NCBI RefSeq assembly: GCF_014196795.1
Contig: NZ_JACIEJ010000001.1
Location: 434,001-498,000, forward strand
Source: Sagittula marina
GTDB lineage: Bacteria; Pseudomonadota; Alphaproteobacteria; Rhodobacterales; Rhodobacteraceae
Reading direction: 5' to 3'
DNA length: 64,000 nt
The translations under genes were made by a program, and so were the position numbers. Below the pieces are notes generated by a model. That model ran no database searches and was not told where the DNA came from. It saw nothing but the letters and a program-made list of their open reading frames with translations. Positions 9,501 to 16,414 of this stretch are shown piece after piece. Each line of letters begins with the position of its first letter. The stretch's first letter is position 1.

Positions 9501-10007
9501 GGGATCGCCTCTTTGAACCGGGAAGGTCGTGAACGGCTTTTGACCGCCTTTGAGCAGGTGAACAGCAACTTTACCATGTTGTTCACGCATCTGTTTGGCG
9601 GCGGCGAAGCGAGCCTTGTGATGGTCGAATCCGACGATCCGCTGGACGCGGGACTGGAAATCATGTGCCAGCCTCCGGGCAAGAAGCTGTCGACGCTGTC
9701 GCTGATGTCGGGGGGGGAGCAGACGCTGACCTGTCTGGCGCTGATCTTTGCGGTGTTCATGGCGAACCCCTCGCCGATCTGCGTGCTCGACGAGGTGGAC
9801 GCGCCGCTGGACGATGCCAACGTGACGCGGTTCTGCGACATGCTCGACGAGATGTGCCGCCGGACGGAGACCCGGTTTCTCATCATCACCCACCACGCTG
9901 TGACCATGGCCCGGATGGACCGGCTGTTTGGCGTCACCATGCAGGAGCAAGGGGTGTCGCAACTGGTGTCCGTGGACCTCAAGCGCGCCGAAAAGCTGGT
10001 GGCGTGA
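6552..10007 (+). CDS. smc: Chromosome segregation ATPase SMC
   Basis: The structural-maintenance-of-chromosomes protein that, with ScpA/ScpB, extrudes loops and helps segregate origins. The 1151 residues have the full SMC layout: ATPase head with Walker A GPNGCGKS (31-38), a long coiled coil (~165-500), the hinge (~510-650), the returning coil (~660-990), then the signature SLMSGGEQTL and Walker B CVLDEVDAPLDD near the C-terminus. The GTG at 6552 is chosen because the family begins MQFSKLRLTGFKSF and an AAGGAA lies 8 bp upstream; the frame could be extended to 6525. The scp genes are not in the window. Confidence 0.97.
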   Translation: MQFSKLRLTGFKSFVDPTDLLISTGLTGVVGPNGCGKSNLLEALRWVMGETRAKAMRGGGMEDVIFAGAASRPARNFAEVSLIIDNQDRLAPAGFNETDQLEVVRRITRDVGSAYKVNSKDTRARDVQMLFADAATGSTSPALVRQGQISELINAKPKNRRKILEDAAGIGGLYQRRHEAELKLRSTEANLLRVDDVVEQLAGQLGQLARQAKQAARYRAIGEQLRQAEGMLLYRRWHEADQARASAEAALRELVTAAASAERDARAAETARAAAEESLPALREEDAIAAAVLQRLLVQRDALADQEKQAQQRIETLRKRIAQLDQDMAREETLNRDAGETIERLEAEARELAEASDGHDDKVEEAIEAAHEASDVLQMREADLTQMTEDVARLAARHQSAQRYLADCQRLVARNEAEAEKARALVADVQDRLGQAREATEDARARQMDADAMAERAEMLLTDAESARAECQTREAEARGERSEAEGLMNALSAEVTALARLLERDTAEGGQIMDRLQVEQGFEKALGAALADDLRAPEVEADGPSGWLVMPGYDVAQPLPTGVTSLAQHVSVPDVLVRRLAQIGLVEAEDGPRLQQQLSPGQRLVSLEGDLWRWDGFRAWAEDQPSAAALRLEQLNRLEGLKQEMAEASARLDGTRAAHDALVARLAELTRADKDAREARRMADQRVTEAARALSRAEADHDMAGGKLESATLAVKRYEDEGSTARAQLTEAERALDQLDDLDEVRAKAEDVKMTVEAARMTMMTRRSAADELRREGEARKGRAQQVAKDLSGWTQRLENATARAGELAERKAEAEDDLSDAYEVPDDLATQREELSDSIATAEDRKSLAQDRLIEAESVLREAVTSERDAERLAGEAREARARAEARADAARESVQAATARIEEALETTPEALLATLDATPDDVGDAEKIESEVARLKRARDALGAVNLRAEDDAREVQDEHDTLVSEKNDLEEAVKALRTGIASLNREGRERLLTAFEQVNSNFTMLFTHLFGGGEASLVMVESDDPLDAGLEIMCQPPGKKLSTLSLMSGGEQTLTCLALIFAVFMANPSPICVLDEVDAPLDDANVTRFCDMLDEMCRRTETRFLIITHHAVTMARMDRLFGVTMQEQGVSQLVSVDLKRAEKLVA

Positions 10008-10031
10008 CAGCGGGTTGGACCGTTTCAGTGA

Positions 10032-10205
10032 GTGTTTTCCAAGCAAAGAGGCAGGGCGCGTAGGGCGCTTGGCCTGCTCTGCGTTGCGCTGGCAGTGGCT
10101 TGTGGCACAACCGCGAGGGCGTGGGGCGGGCCTGTTGGCGCCGGCTTTGGGGGCACGATGATGGGTTTCGCGGGCGCGGCGGTCGGTCTATGGGAGCGCG
10201 CATGA
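10032..10205 (+). CDS. Possible small lipoprotein coupled to phnM
   Basis: A 57-residue frame with a GTG start. It has a basic N-terminus (SKQRGRARR), a hydrophobic stretch (ALGLLCVALAVA) and a cysteine in lipobox-like context (AVAC, Cys24), then a glycine-rich tail. Its stop overlaps the ATG of the PhnM-type gene (ATGA at 10202-10205), the pattern of translational coupling. There is no strong ribosome binding site and no recognised family, so it may instead be a leader with no product of its own. Confidence 0.4.
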   Translation: MFSKQRGRARRALGLLCVALAVACGTTARAWGGPVGAGFGGTMMGFAGAAVGLWERA

Positions 10206-11347
10206 GTTTGGACATGACATTGAATGGCGCGCGGGTGCTGACGCCTGAGGGATGGGACAGCTGCGCTGTGCCTGTGAGCGGCGGTTTGATCGCGGATTGC
10301 GCCGTGGGGCGCGCCGTCGATCTGTCGGGCTACGACCTGTTGCCGGGACTCGTGGATGCTCATGGCGACGGATTCGAGCGGCATATGGCACCGCGCCGGG
10401 GCGCATTGCGTGAACGCGATGCGGGGATGCTGGCGGTGGCCGCCGAGCTTGCGGCCTGTGGAATCACCACGGCTGTGATTGCTCAGTTCTGGTCCTGGGA
10501 AGGCGGCCTGCGCGGGCCGGATTTTGCCCGAGAGGTGTTCGAGTCGGTCGATGTGATGCGCGGCAGCGTGCCGGTGGACATGCGGTTGCAGCTGCGGTTG
10601 GAAACGCATTTTCTGGATGAGTTCGCGGCGGCCGAGGCGGCCATTGCGCGGTTCGGCATCCGTTACGTGGTGTTCAACGATCACCTGCCGCACGCGCGTC
10701 TGGCCGAGGGGCGCAAGCCGCCGCGTCTGACGGGGCAGGCGCTGAAAAGCCGGCGCAATCCAGAGGATTATTTCCGCCTGTTGCTGGATCTTCACGCGCG
10801 CGGGCCGGAGGTTGGTCCGGCGGTGGAGGCGCTCTGTGCACGGTTGGTGGCGCAGGGCGTGACGCTTGGCAGTCATGACGATCAGACTGAGGCGGACCGG
10901 TCCGTTTGGCGGGCACGTGGCGCGCGCGTGTCGGAGTTTCCCGAGACACTGGAAGCGGCGCAGGCGGCGCGGGACGGTGGCGATTTCACCGTGCTGGGCG
11001 CGCCGAACGTGGTGCGGGGGGCGTCCCATGCGGGCAATGCCTCCGCCCAGGATCTGATCGCGGCGGGGCTGTGTGATGCGCTGGCGTCGGATTACCATTA
11101 CCCGTCCCCGGCGCGCGCGGCGTGGCGCTGTGTCGAGCTTGGGCTGCTGGATGTGGCCGGGGCCTGGGCGCTGGTGTCCAGCGGGCCTGCGCGGCTGTTG
11201 GGGCTGACGGATCGCGGCGTGATCGCGCCCGGCCAGCGTGCCGATCTGGTGGTCATGGAGCGCGACAGCCGTCGGATCGTGGCGACCCTCGCGGGCGGGC
11301 AGGTGGCGTGGATGAGCGGCCCTGTGGCGGGCCGCTTTGTTGGATAG
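10202..11347 (+). CDS. phnM: PhnM-type amidohydrolase (ribose methylphosphonate triphosphate diphosphatase)
   Basis: Metal-dependent amidohydrolase of 381 residues. In the C-P lyase pathway PhnM removes pyrophosphate from the 5-triphosphate of alpha-D-ribose 1-methylphosphonate. Family marks are DLLPGLVDAHGDGFERH (metal ligands, with the PhnM-specific ER-H), TLGSHDDQT, SEFPETLEAA, GAPNVVRG and SDYHYPSP. The start at 10202 gives the expected N-terminus (MSLDMTLNGARVLTP) and overlaps the small upstream frame. No other phn gene is nearby, so this copy may serve a C-P lyase cluster elsewhere or have another substrate. Confidence 0.85.
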   Translation: MSLDMTLNGARVLTPEGWDSCAVPVSGGLIADCAVGRAVDLSGYDLLPGLVDAHGDGFERHMAPRRGALRERDAGMLAVAAELAACGITTAVIAQFWSWEGGLRGPDFAREVFESVDVMRGSVPVDMRLQLRLETHFLDEFAAAEAAIARFGIRYVVFNDHLPHARLAEGRKPPRLTGQALKSRRNPEDYFRLLLDLHARGPEVGPAVEALCARLVAQGVTLGSHDDQTEADRSVWRARGARVSEFPETLEAAQAARDGGDFTVLGAPNVVRGASHAGNASAQDLIAAGLCDALASDYHYPSPARAAWRCVELGLLDVAGAWALVSSGPARLLGLTDRGVIAPGQRADLVVMERDSRRIVATLAGGQVAWMSGPVAGRFVG

Positions 11348-11352
11348 GGCGC

Positions 11353-12801
11353 TTAGTCCGTGCGCATGTCCGCCGGGCGGCGCACAAAGAACCCGGCCAC
11401 GATCAGCAGCAGCGAGATCGCACCGCCGGTCATGAAGCCCGCGCGCGTGCCGGCGGCCGTGGCATGGACGAGATCCGCCCCACCTGCGGTTGCCGCCGCC
11501 GAGGCGAGCGACATCACCGAGACAAACAGCGCGATGCCTGCGGCGCCGGCCACCTGCTGCGTGGTGCCGAGGACGGCGGAGCCGTGGGAATACAGCTCCT
11601 TCGGGACGGACCCAAGCGCGGAGGTGAACAGCGGCGTGAACAGCAGGGACAGGCCGATGGACAGGATCACGTGGGCGACCAGCACGTGCCAGACGGCGGT
11701 TTCAGCATTCAGGGTGGCCATCAGCCACAGGCCGCTGCTGACGAACATCGCGCCGGGAATGACCAGTTTGCGAGCGCCGATCTTGTCGTATTGGCGGCCG
11801 ACCGTGGGGGCCAGAAGACCCATCAGCAAGCCGCCGGGCAGCAGCAGCAGGCCAGCCTCGATCGGTGCCATGCCAAGGACGTTCTGCATGTAGATCGGCA
11901 GCAGGATGATCATTCCGAACAGCGCCATCATGCAAAAACCCATCATCACGACCGACACGGTGAACACGCGGTTGCCAAAGGTGCGCAGATCCAGAAGGGC
12001 GCGGCCTTTGGGACCGAGCTTGAGCTGGCGCAGGGCAAAGATCGCGATGACCACGATGCCGAGGGCCAGCGGCGCCCAGACGGGAACCGCGGCGTCGCCG
12101 TGGCTTTCGCCGATGGTGGAGAGGCCGTAGACCAGCGCGCCAAAACCGATAGCGGAGAGCGGAACGGAGATCAGGTCAAGCGGGCGATCCTTGGGTTCGT
12201 TCACGTTGACAAGGCGGGCGTAGCCAAGCGCAAGCGCGCTGAGGCCGATGGGCAGCACCAGCCAGAACATCCAGCGCCAGTCCAGCACGTTGAGAATGAT
12301 GCCGGAGATGGTGGGCCCGATGGCAGGCGCGACGGAGATCACGATGGAGATGTTGCCCATGGTCTTGCCGCGGGTTTCCGGGGGCACGAGGCTCATCACG
12401 GTGGTCATCAGCAGCGGCATCATCATGGCGGTGCCGGTGGCCTGCACGACGCGTCCGAGGATCAGCTGGCCCAGCCCCGGCGCGGTGGCGCAGACCAGCG
12501 TCCCGGCGGAAAACAGGCCCATGGCCATGAGGAACACCTGCCGCGTGGCAAGCCGTTGCAGCAGAAATCCGGTGATCGGAATCACCACGGCCATGGTCAG
12601 CAGAAAGGCGGTGGTCAGCCATTGGCCCGCGCTGGCGGTGATGCCCAGATCGGCCATCAGGCGCGGCAAAGCAACGCCCATGATCGTCTCGTTCAGAATG
12701 ACGGTGAAGGCAGACACCAACAGCAGCAAAATGACCTGCTTGTCACGTTTGGTGTTGTCTTCGACGGGGGGGATGGCATCGGGGGAGGTGGTCACGGACA
12801 T
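11353..12801 (-). CDS. MFS multidrug-type efflux permease (DHA2 family)
   Basis: Inner-membrane proton-driven exporter of 482 residues with about 14 hydrophobic spans. The DHA2 (EmrB/QacA) features are visible: the start of the first span (VILLLLVSAFTVILNETI), the motif A-like loop after span 2 (LLQRLATRQVFL) and the motif C region (MGNISIVISVAPAIGPTISG). No membrane-fusion partner (EmrA type) is adjacent, so substrate and coupling are unknown. It is convergent with phnM, with only 5 bp between the two stop codons. A strong hairpin lies in its leader (12826-12842). Confidence 0.88.
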   Translation of the reverse strand: MSVTTSPDAIPPVEDNTKRDKQVILLLLVSAFTVILNETIMGVALPRLMADLGITASAGQWLTTAFLLTMAVVIPITGFLLQRLATRQVFLMAMGLFSAGTLVCATAPGLGQLILGRVVQATGTAMMMPLLMTTVMSLVPPETRGKTMGNISIVISVAPAIGPTISGIILNVLDWRWMFWLVLPIGLSALALGYARLVNVNEPKDRPLDLISVPLSAIGFGALVYGLSTIGESHGDAAVPVWAPLALGIVVIAIFALRQLKLGPKGRALLDLRTFGNRVFTVSVVMMGFCMMALFGMIILLPIYMQNVLGMAPIEAGLLLLPGGLLMGLLAPTVGRQYDKIGARKLVIPGAMFVSSGLWLMATLNAETAVWHVLVAHVILSIGLSLLFTPLFTSALGSVPKELYSHGSAVLGTTQQVAGAAGIALFVSVMSLASAAATAGGADLVHATAAGTRAGFMTGGAISLLLIVAGFFVRRPADMRTD

Positions 12802-12825
12802 AATGCGGCTCTTGAAAACAGGAAC

Positions 12826-12842
12826 GGCCCGCAGAGCGGGCC
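12826..12842 (-). promoter_or_regulatory. Hairpin in the leader of the MFS exporter gene
   Basis: A perfect 7-bp GC stem (GGCCCGC / GCGGGCC) with a 3-nt loop, 25 bp before the ATG at 12801. On the + strand it is followed by TTT, but no + strand gene ends here. A role in the exporter's 5' leader is therefore more likely than termination. Confidence 0.3.
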
Positions 12843-12964
12843 TTTGATCGTGACCTAACCACGCCTGAGCGGTCTGGCAAGAAAATAGATGTTAATGGCA
12901 GCTATTTGTTGCTGACATATATGTGAAGTGAGATGTGAGCTGCGGGGCTGTGCCCCGCCCTCCG

Positions 12965-14032
12965 TCAGCTTGTGACGCGGTTCACATGGCCCATCTTGCG
13001 GCCCGGTTTAACCTCTGCCTTGCCATAAAGGTGCAGGGCGCAGGCGCCATCGCGGGCCAGGTCGGGTACGCGGTCCATGTCGTCGCCGATCAGGTTCTCC
13101 ATCACCACGTCCGAGTGGCGCGCCCCATTGCCCAGCGGCCAGCCCGCGACGGCACGGATGTGCTGTTCGAACTGGTCGACGGTGCAGCCGTTCTGTGTCC
13201 AGTGGCCGGAGTTGTGCACCCGAGGCGCGATTTCATTCACGATGAGCTTGCCCGGCGTGACAAACAGCTCCAGCCCCATGACGCCAACATAGTCGAGCGC
13301 ATTGAGGATCTGCCCCGCCATCAGAACGGCGTCAGTTTGCAGGCGGGCGGGGACCTTGGCCGGAACCGTTGTCGTGCGCAGGATGCCGCCTTCGTGCACG
13401 TTCTCGCCGGGATCGAAGGCCGAAACCTGACCGTCCTGGCTGCGAGCGGCGATGACGGAGATTTCCAAAGAAAAGTCCACGAAACCTTCGAGCACCGCAG
13501 GCGCGCCCTTCATGTCGGCCAGTGCCTGCTCTGCGTCCTCGGGCGATTTCAGGCGAGCCTGGCCCTTGCCGTCATAACCGAAGCGACGGGTTTTCAAAAT
13601 CGACGGGGTGCCGATGGTGTCGAGCGCGGCGTCCAATGCTGCCCGGTCGGGAATGTCGGCGAAGGGGGCGACCGTGAGGCCCAGCCCCTGGAGGAAGGTC
13701 TTTTCCGTCAGGCGGTCCTGCGACACCCGCAGTGCCTCGCGGTTGGGGTGGATCGGTTTGATCTGTTCGAGGATATCCAGCGCGGAGGTCGGGATGTTCT
13801 CGAATTCGTAGGTGATGACATCGACGGACTCTGCGAACCGCTTCAACGCGTCTTCGTCATCGTAGCTGGCCTGCAAGTGGTAGTTCGCCACATGAGAGGC
13901 GGGGCAATCGCCGCCCGGCTCAAAGATGACGGTCTTGAACCCCAGTCGCGATGCCGCGACCGATAGCATGCGGCCGAGCTGGCCACCGCCAAGGATGCCT
14001 ATGGTGGAACCGGTGGGTAGGGGAGTGGTCAT
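12965..14032 (-). CDS. purK: 5-(carboxyamino)imidazole ribonucleotide synthase
   Basis: ATP-grasp enzyme of purine synthesis. It carboxylates AIR to N5-CAIR using bicarbonate and ATP; PurE then rearranges the product. The 355 residues begin with the nucleotide-binding motif IGILGGGQLGRML and contain the ATP-grasp elements FGYDGKGQ, EGFVDFSLEISVI and ELFVTPGKLIVNEIAPRVHNSGHW. The ATG at 14032 is chosen because the family starts there; the longer frame to 14119 adds a Pro/Arg-rich unrelated stretch. purE lies upstream on the same strand across a 192-bp structured gap. Confidence 0.96.
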   Translation of the reverse strand: MTTPLPTGSTIGILGGGQLGRMLSVAASRLGFKTVIFEPGGDCPASHVANYHLQASYDDEDALKRFAESVDVITYEFENIPTSALDILEQIKPIHPNREALRVSQDRLTEKTFLQGLGLTVAPFADIPDRAALDAALDTIGTPSILKTRRFGYDGKGQARLKSPEDAEQALADMKGAPAVLEGFVDFSLEISVIAARSQDGQVSAFDPGENVHEGGILRTTTVPAKVPARLQTDAVLMAGQILNALDYVGVMGLELFVTPGKLIVNEIAPRVHNSGHWTQNGCTVDQFEQHIRAVAGWPLGNGARHSDVVMENLIGDDMDRVPDLARDGACALHLYGKAEVKPGRKMGHVNRVTS

Positions 14033-14120
14033 GACGGGCCTCCTGTTTGTCAGGCTTTTGGCCCGAGATGACGGGCGAGGCAAGGGGGCGGGGCGCGGCC
14101 CGTTGGCTCGTGGCCTCACC

Positions 14121-14201
14121 CCGGAGGTATCTGGGAAAGCAAAGACGCCGTCTGCATCCCTATTTGCTTTCGCGGGTACTCCGGGGCTGTCGCCGCCCCG
14201 G
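14121..14201. repeat. Inverted pair of a recurrent intergenic motif plus GC hairpin (purE-purK gap)
   Basis: Two copies of a motif resembling CCGGAGTATCTGGGAAAGCA sit head to head (14121-14143 and 14163-14184, the second inverted), forming an imperfect long stem. Right after comes a perfect stem CCGGGGC / GCCCCGG with a 7-nt loop (14181-14201). Single copies of the same motif occur at 25912-25940 and 51887-51916. From memory, similar GAGTATTT-GAAAG-AAG strings are common between genes in Rhodobacteraceae. Confidence 0.55.
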
Positions 14202-14224
14202 AGCGGTGGCGGCTATGTTTGCAG

Positions 14225-14713
14225 TCAGTCGCGCTCTGGCGTGTCGGGGATTGAGGCAGACAACGCGGCGCGCCAGTCGTCGAGGCGTTTGGCGAGGCTC
14301 TCGTCCTCGTTTGCGAGGATGGCGGCGGCCATCAGCCCTGCGTTTTTCGCCCCTGCGGCACCGATGGCCATGGTGGCGACAGGGAAGCCGCGTGGCATTT
14401 GCAGGATGGAATACAGGCTGTCGACGCCGGAGAGCGCCTTTGTCTGGACGGGGACGCCGATGACCGGCACGCGGGTTTTAGAGGCCATCATGCCGGGCAG
14501 GTGGGCCGCGCCGCCTGCGCCTGCGATGATCGCCTTCAGGCCGCGGTCGACCGCAGTCTTGCCGTAGTCCCAAAGACGGTCCGGGGTGCGATGGGCGGAG
14601 ACGATCTTGCACTCGTAGGGGACGCCCAGCTCGTCGAGGACGTCCGCTGCCTCCTGCATGGTGGGCCAGTCCGATTGACTGCCCATGATGATGCCGATTT
14701 TGATCTCTGCCAT
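14225..14713 (-). CDS. purE: N5-carboxyaminoimidazole ribonucleotide mutase
   Basis: Class I PurE, which converts N5-CAIR to CAIR in purine synthesis. The 162 residues contain the signature [13 protein letters not shown] at the N-terminus (active-site Ser and Asp), SAHRTPDR (active-site His) and the central [13 protein letters not shown] and VPVIGVPVQ segments. It is the first gene of a purE-purK unit on the minus strand. Length and start are as usual for the family. Confidence 0.97.
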   Translation of the reverse strand: MAEIKIGIIMGSQSDWPTMQEAADVLDELGVPYECKIVSAHRTPDRLWDYGKTAVDRGLKAIIAGAGGAAHLPGMMASKTRVPVIGVPVQTKALSGVDSLYSILQMPRGFPVATMAIGAAGAKNAGLMAAAILANEDESLAKRLDDWRAALSASIPDTPERD

Positions 14714-14789
14714 AATTCACTCCGGATCGCGGGAAAGGTGGACTATACAGAGCCTTAGACCGGCGACAAGCCGGATGCGACGTTAGGGA

Positions 14790-14978
14790 ATGCGGATGAG
14801 GACCTGGCGCAACGCGATGCGCGTTCTGGCAGACCCTTGGCCTGAGACCAGCGTGCGGCAGGCGCGGATTGCGATGTTGCCGCCTGAGCGGCGCGCGGCC
14901 ATGGTTCAGGCGCTGAGCCGGATAAATACGTCCCGGATCACCGGCGGCATGGTCAAGGTCATGCGTGCGGGTCAGTGA
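14790..14978 (+). CDS. Small hypothetical basic protein
   Basis: A 62-residue arginine-rich frame (MRMRTWRNAMRVLADPW at its start) between purE and the DUF465 gene. A weak AGGGA directly precedes the ATG. It ends 3 bp before the convergent DUF465 stop. I recognise no domain. It could be a real short gene or chance; codon use does not settle it. Confidence 0.35.
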   Translation: MRMRTWRNAMRVLADPWPETSVRQARIAMLPPERRAAMVQALSRINTSRITGGMVKVMRAGQ

Positions 14979-14981
14979 GGA

Positions 14982-15206
14982 TCAGGCGATGATGTCGGGC
15001 AGCAGCCGGTCTTCGATCAGGGCGATCTTGTCCTTCAGCTGCAGTTTCTTCTTCTTGAGGCGTTGCAGGGTAATCTGATCCGCCGTTCCGGTCGTCTGAA
15101 GGGCGCGGATCGACTCGTCGAGGTCACGGTGTTCGCGACGAAACACTTCGAGTTCCACACGCAGAACGTCTTCGCTTTTCATAGCGAGTTCCGATGGCGC
15201 GTTCAT
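14982..15206 (-). CDS. DUF465 (YdcH-like) small protein
   Basis: A 74-residue helical hairpin protein. The C-terminal block (DQITLQRLKKKKLQLKDKIA) is the conserved YdcH/DUF465 signature: a long charged coil with a lysine cluster. The molecular role is unknown; such genes are common near purE in this family (from memory). The start at 15206 (MNAPSELAMKSED) is preferred because a GGAG precedes it; the longer frame to 15242 adds twelve unlikely residues. Confidence 0.8.
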   Translation of the reverse strand: MNAPSELAMKSEDVLRVELEVFRREHRDLDESIRALQTTGTADQITLQRLKKKKLQLKDKIALIEDRLLPDIIA

Positions 15207-15270
15207 GGCAGTGCTCCTGACAATCCTTGTGACCTTTAACATAGCGAACCGAAGGCTTCACGCAAAGCCC

Positions 15271-15301
15271 CTTGCACCGAGACAGACCCTTTCCCATATT
15301 T
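15271..15301 (+). promoter_or_regulatory. Sigma-32 (RpoH)-like promoter of hsp20
   Basis: CTTGCA (15271-15276), a 16-bp spacer, then CCCATATTT (15293-15301). This matches the heat-shock sigma pattern CTTGAA / CCCATnT closely and lies 70 bp before the Hsp20 start codon. An RpoH gene (RpoH-II type) is in the same window at 48317. Confidence 0.6.
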
Positions 15302-15370
15302 GAATAGCAGCGGTTGCCTGACGGGACTGATGCAAAACGGTCGCTTGTATCAAGGACTGAAAGGGACGAC

Positions 15371-15781
15371 ATGAGCAAACTCACGTTGGGGTCTTATCCC
15401 CACATGCTGGGCTTTGAGCAACTGGAGCGGTTGCTGGAGCGGACGGCGAAATCCTCTGAGGGGTATCCGCCCTTCAATATTGAACAGACCTCTGACAGAT
15501 CTTACCGAATCACGTTGGCCGTAGCGGGGTTCCGCGAGGAAGATCTGTCCATCACGGTTGAGGACCGCCAGCTCGTGATCCGGGGGCGGTCACGGGATGA
15601 CAGCGCAGAACGCGTATTTCTGCATCGCGGCATTGCCGCCCGTCAATTTCAACGCACATTTGTTTTGGCAGACAATGTCGAAGTGGGCGAAGCTGTGATG
15701 GAGAACGGACTGCTGCACGTCGATCTGACACAAAGCGCGCCAGAGACTGTGGTGCAGACGATCAAGATTAGGAAGGGGTGA
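15371..15781 (+). CDS. Small heat-shock protein, Hsp20/IbpA family
   Basis: ATP-independent holdase chaperone that keeps unfolding proteins soluble. The 136 residues have the alpha-crystallin domain (about 32-125), with YRITLAVAGFREEDLSI, the conserved LVIRGRS strand and the A-x-x-x-n-G-L motif (AVMENGLLHVDL). The ATG at 15371 follows AAGGGA, and the family starts near MSKLTLGSYP, so the longer frame is rejected. A sigma-32-like promoter is upstream. The DUF1150 gene follows after 4 bp, a pairing typical of Rhodobacteraceae. Confidence 0.93.
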   Translation: MSKLTLGSYPHMLGFEQLERLLERTAKSSEGYPPFNIEQTSDRSYRITLAVAGFREEDLSITVEDRQLVIRGRSRDDSAERVFLHRGIAARQFQRTFVLADNVEVGEAVMENGLLHVDLTQSAPETVVQTIKIRKG

Positions 15782-15785
15782 GAAA

Positions 15786-16016
15786 ATGCATGTTAAATAT
15801 GATTTTTCCAAGCTGATGGACGAAGGCAACACGGTTTACGTGCGGTCTGTCCGTGCTGAGGACCTTCCTGAGGATGTTCAGGCGCAGGTTGGTGGGCGTG
15901 ACACGCTGTATGCGGTACACCGCGCGGATGGTGAGCGTCTGGCGCTGGTCAAGGACCGTCGTCTGGCCTTTGCTCTTGCTCGGCAGAACGATCTTGCGCC
16001 GGTGACAGCGCACTGA
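15786..16016 (+). CDS. DUF1150 family protein
   Basis: A 76-residue protein co-transcribed with hsp20 (4-bp gap). It matches the DUF1150 pattern: YVRSVRAEDLPEDVQAQV near the N-terminus and TLYAVHRADGERLALVKDRRLAFALARQNDL at the C-terminus (quoted in part from residues 40-70). Function is unknown; constant linkage to small heat-shock genes suggests a heat-stress role (inference). It is followed by a hairpin terminator. Confidence 0.85.
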   Translation: MHVKYDFSKLMDEGNTVYVRSVRAEDLPEDVQAQVGGRDTLYAVHRADGERLALVKDRRLAFALARQNDLAPVTAH

Positions 16017-16065
16017 CTTTCCGCGGCCTGTTGCGGCAGGCTGGCGACACACTGGATTCTTCGAC

Positions 16066-16095
16066 TGGGGGCTTTCGGGCCCCCAAATCATTTTT
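16066..16095 (+). terminator. Terminator of the hsp20-DUF1150 operon
   Basis: A 7-bp stem TGGGGGC / GCCCCCA with loop TTTCGG (16066-16085) is followed after six bases by TTTTT, 50 bp past the DUF1150 stop. Confidence 0.65.
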
Positions 16096-16361
16096 AGGTA
16101 GATGACAGGGATGCCGAGTCGCATTCCCGGTCATCCTGCACTGCATTCAGGTGTTATCGAGGCGCGCGGACCTATCGTCTTCGGCGGTTCGATTTCCGGG
16201 GTGTCCTGATCGCCGGGGGTGCAGCCCGACACGGGGCTAGGTTCAGGCCGCCGCCAATCTTGTTGTCAGCCATCGGTTAGCGTTCAGGGGCACGCAATTC
16301 AGCGCGCGTATTGGCATGCAGTCCCAAACAACTCGTTCAAATCGTAGACGTTCAGATGCAA
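16096..16361. other. Non-coding stretch between two terminators
   Basis: Together with the terminators at each end, this is the gap between DUF1150 and the sulfate-activation gene. I see no credible reading frame and no recognisable RNA gene in it. Confidence 0.4.
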
Positions 16362-16390
16362 AAAAGGCCGGGCGCGTGGCCCGGCCTTTT
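16362..16390 (-). terminator. Strong terminator of the sat-cysC fusion gene
   Basis: A perfect 11-bp stem, AAAAGGCCGGG pairing with CCCGGCCTTTT, with a 7-nt loop. Read on the minus strand it is a rho-independent terminator 25 bp after the stop of the gene at 16415. The symmetric A and T runs make it usable from both directions. Confidence 0.88.
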
Positions 16391-16414
16391 CGCATCCTCA
16401 AGCGGTGTGGTTTG

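Noticed and set aside
6561..10046. A 1161-residue open frame antisense to smc
   Set aside because: It mirrors the GC-rich third positions of smc; its product is Arg/His/Leu/Gln-rich with no domain, and smc itself is unmistakable.
16096..16361. Small RNA gene between the two terminators
   Set aside because: No recognisable structure or promoter; the two hairpins are explained by flanking genes.
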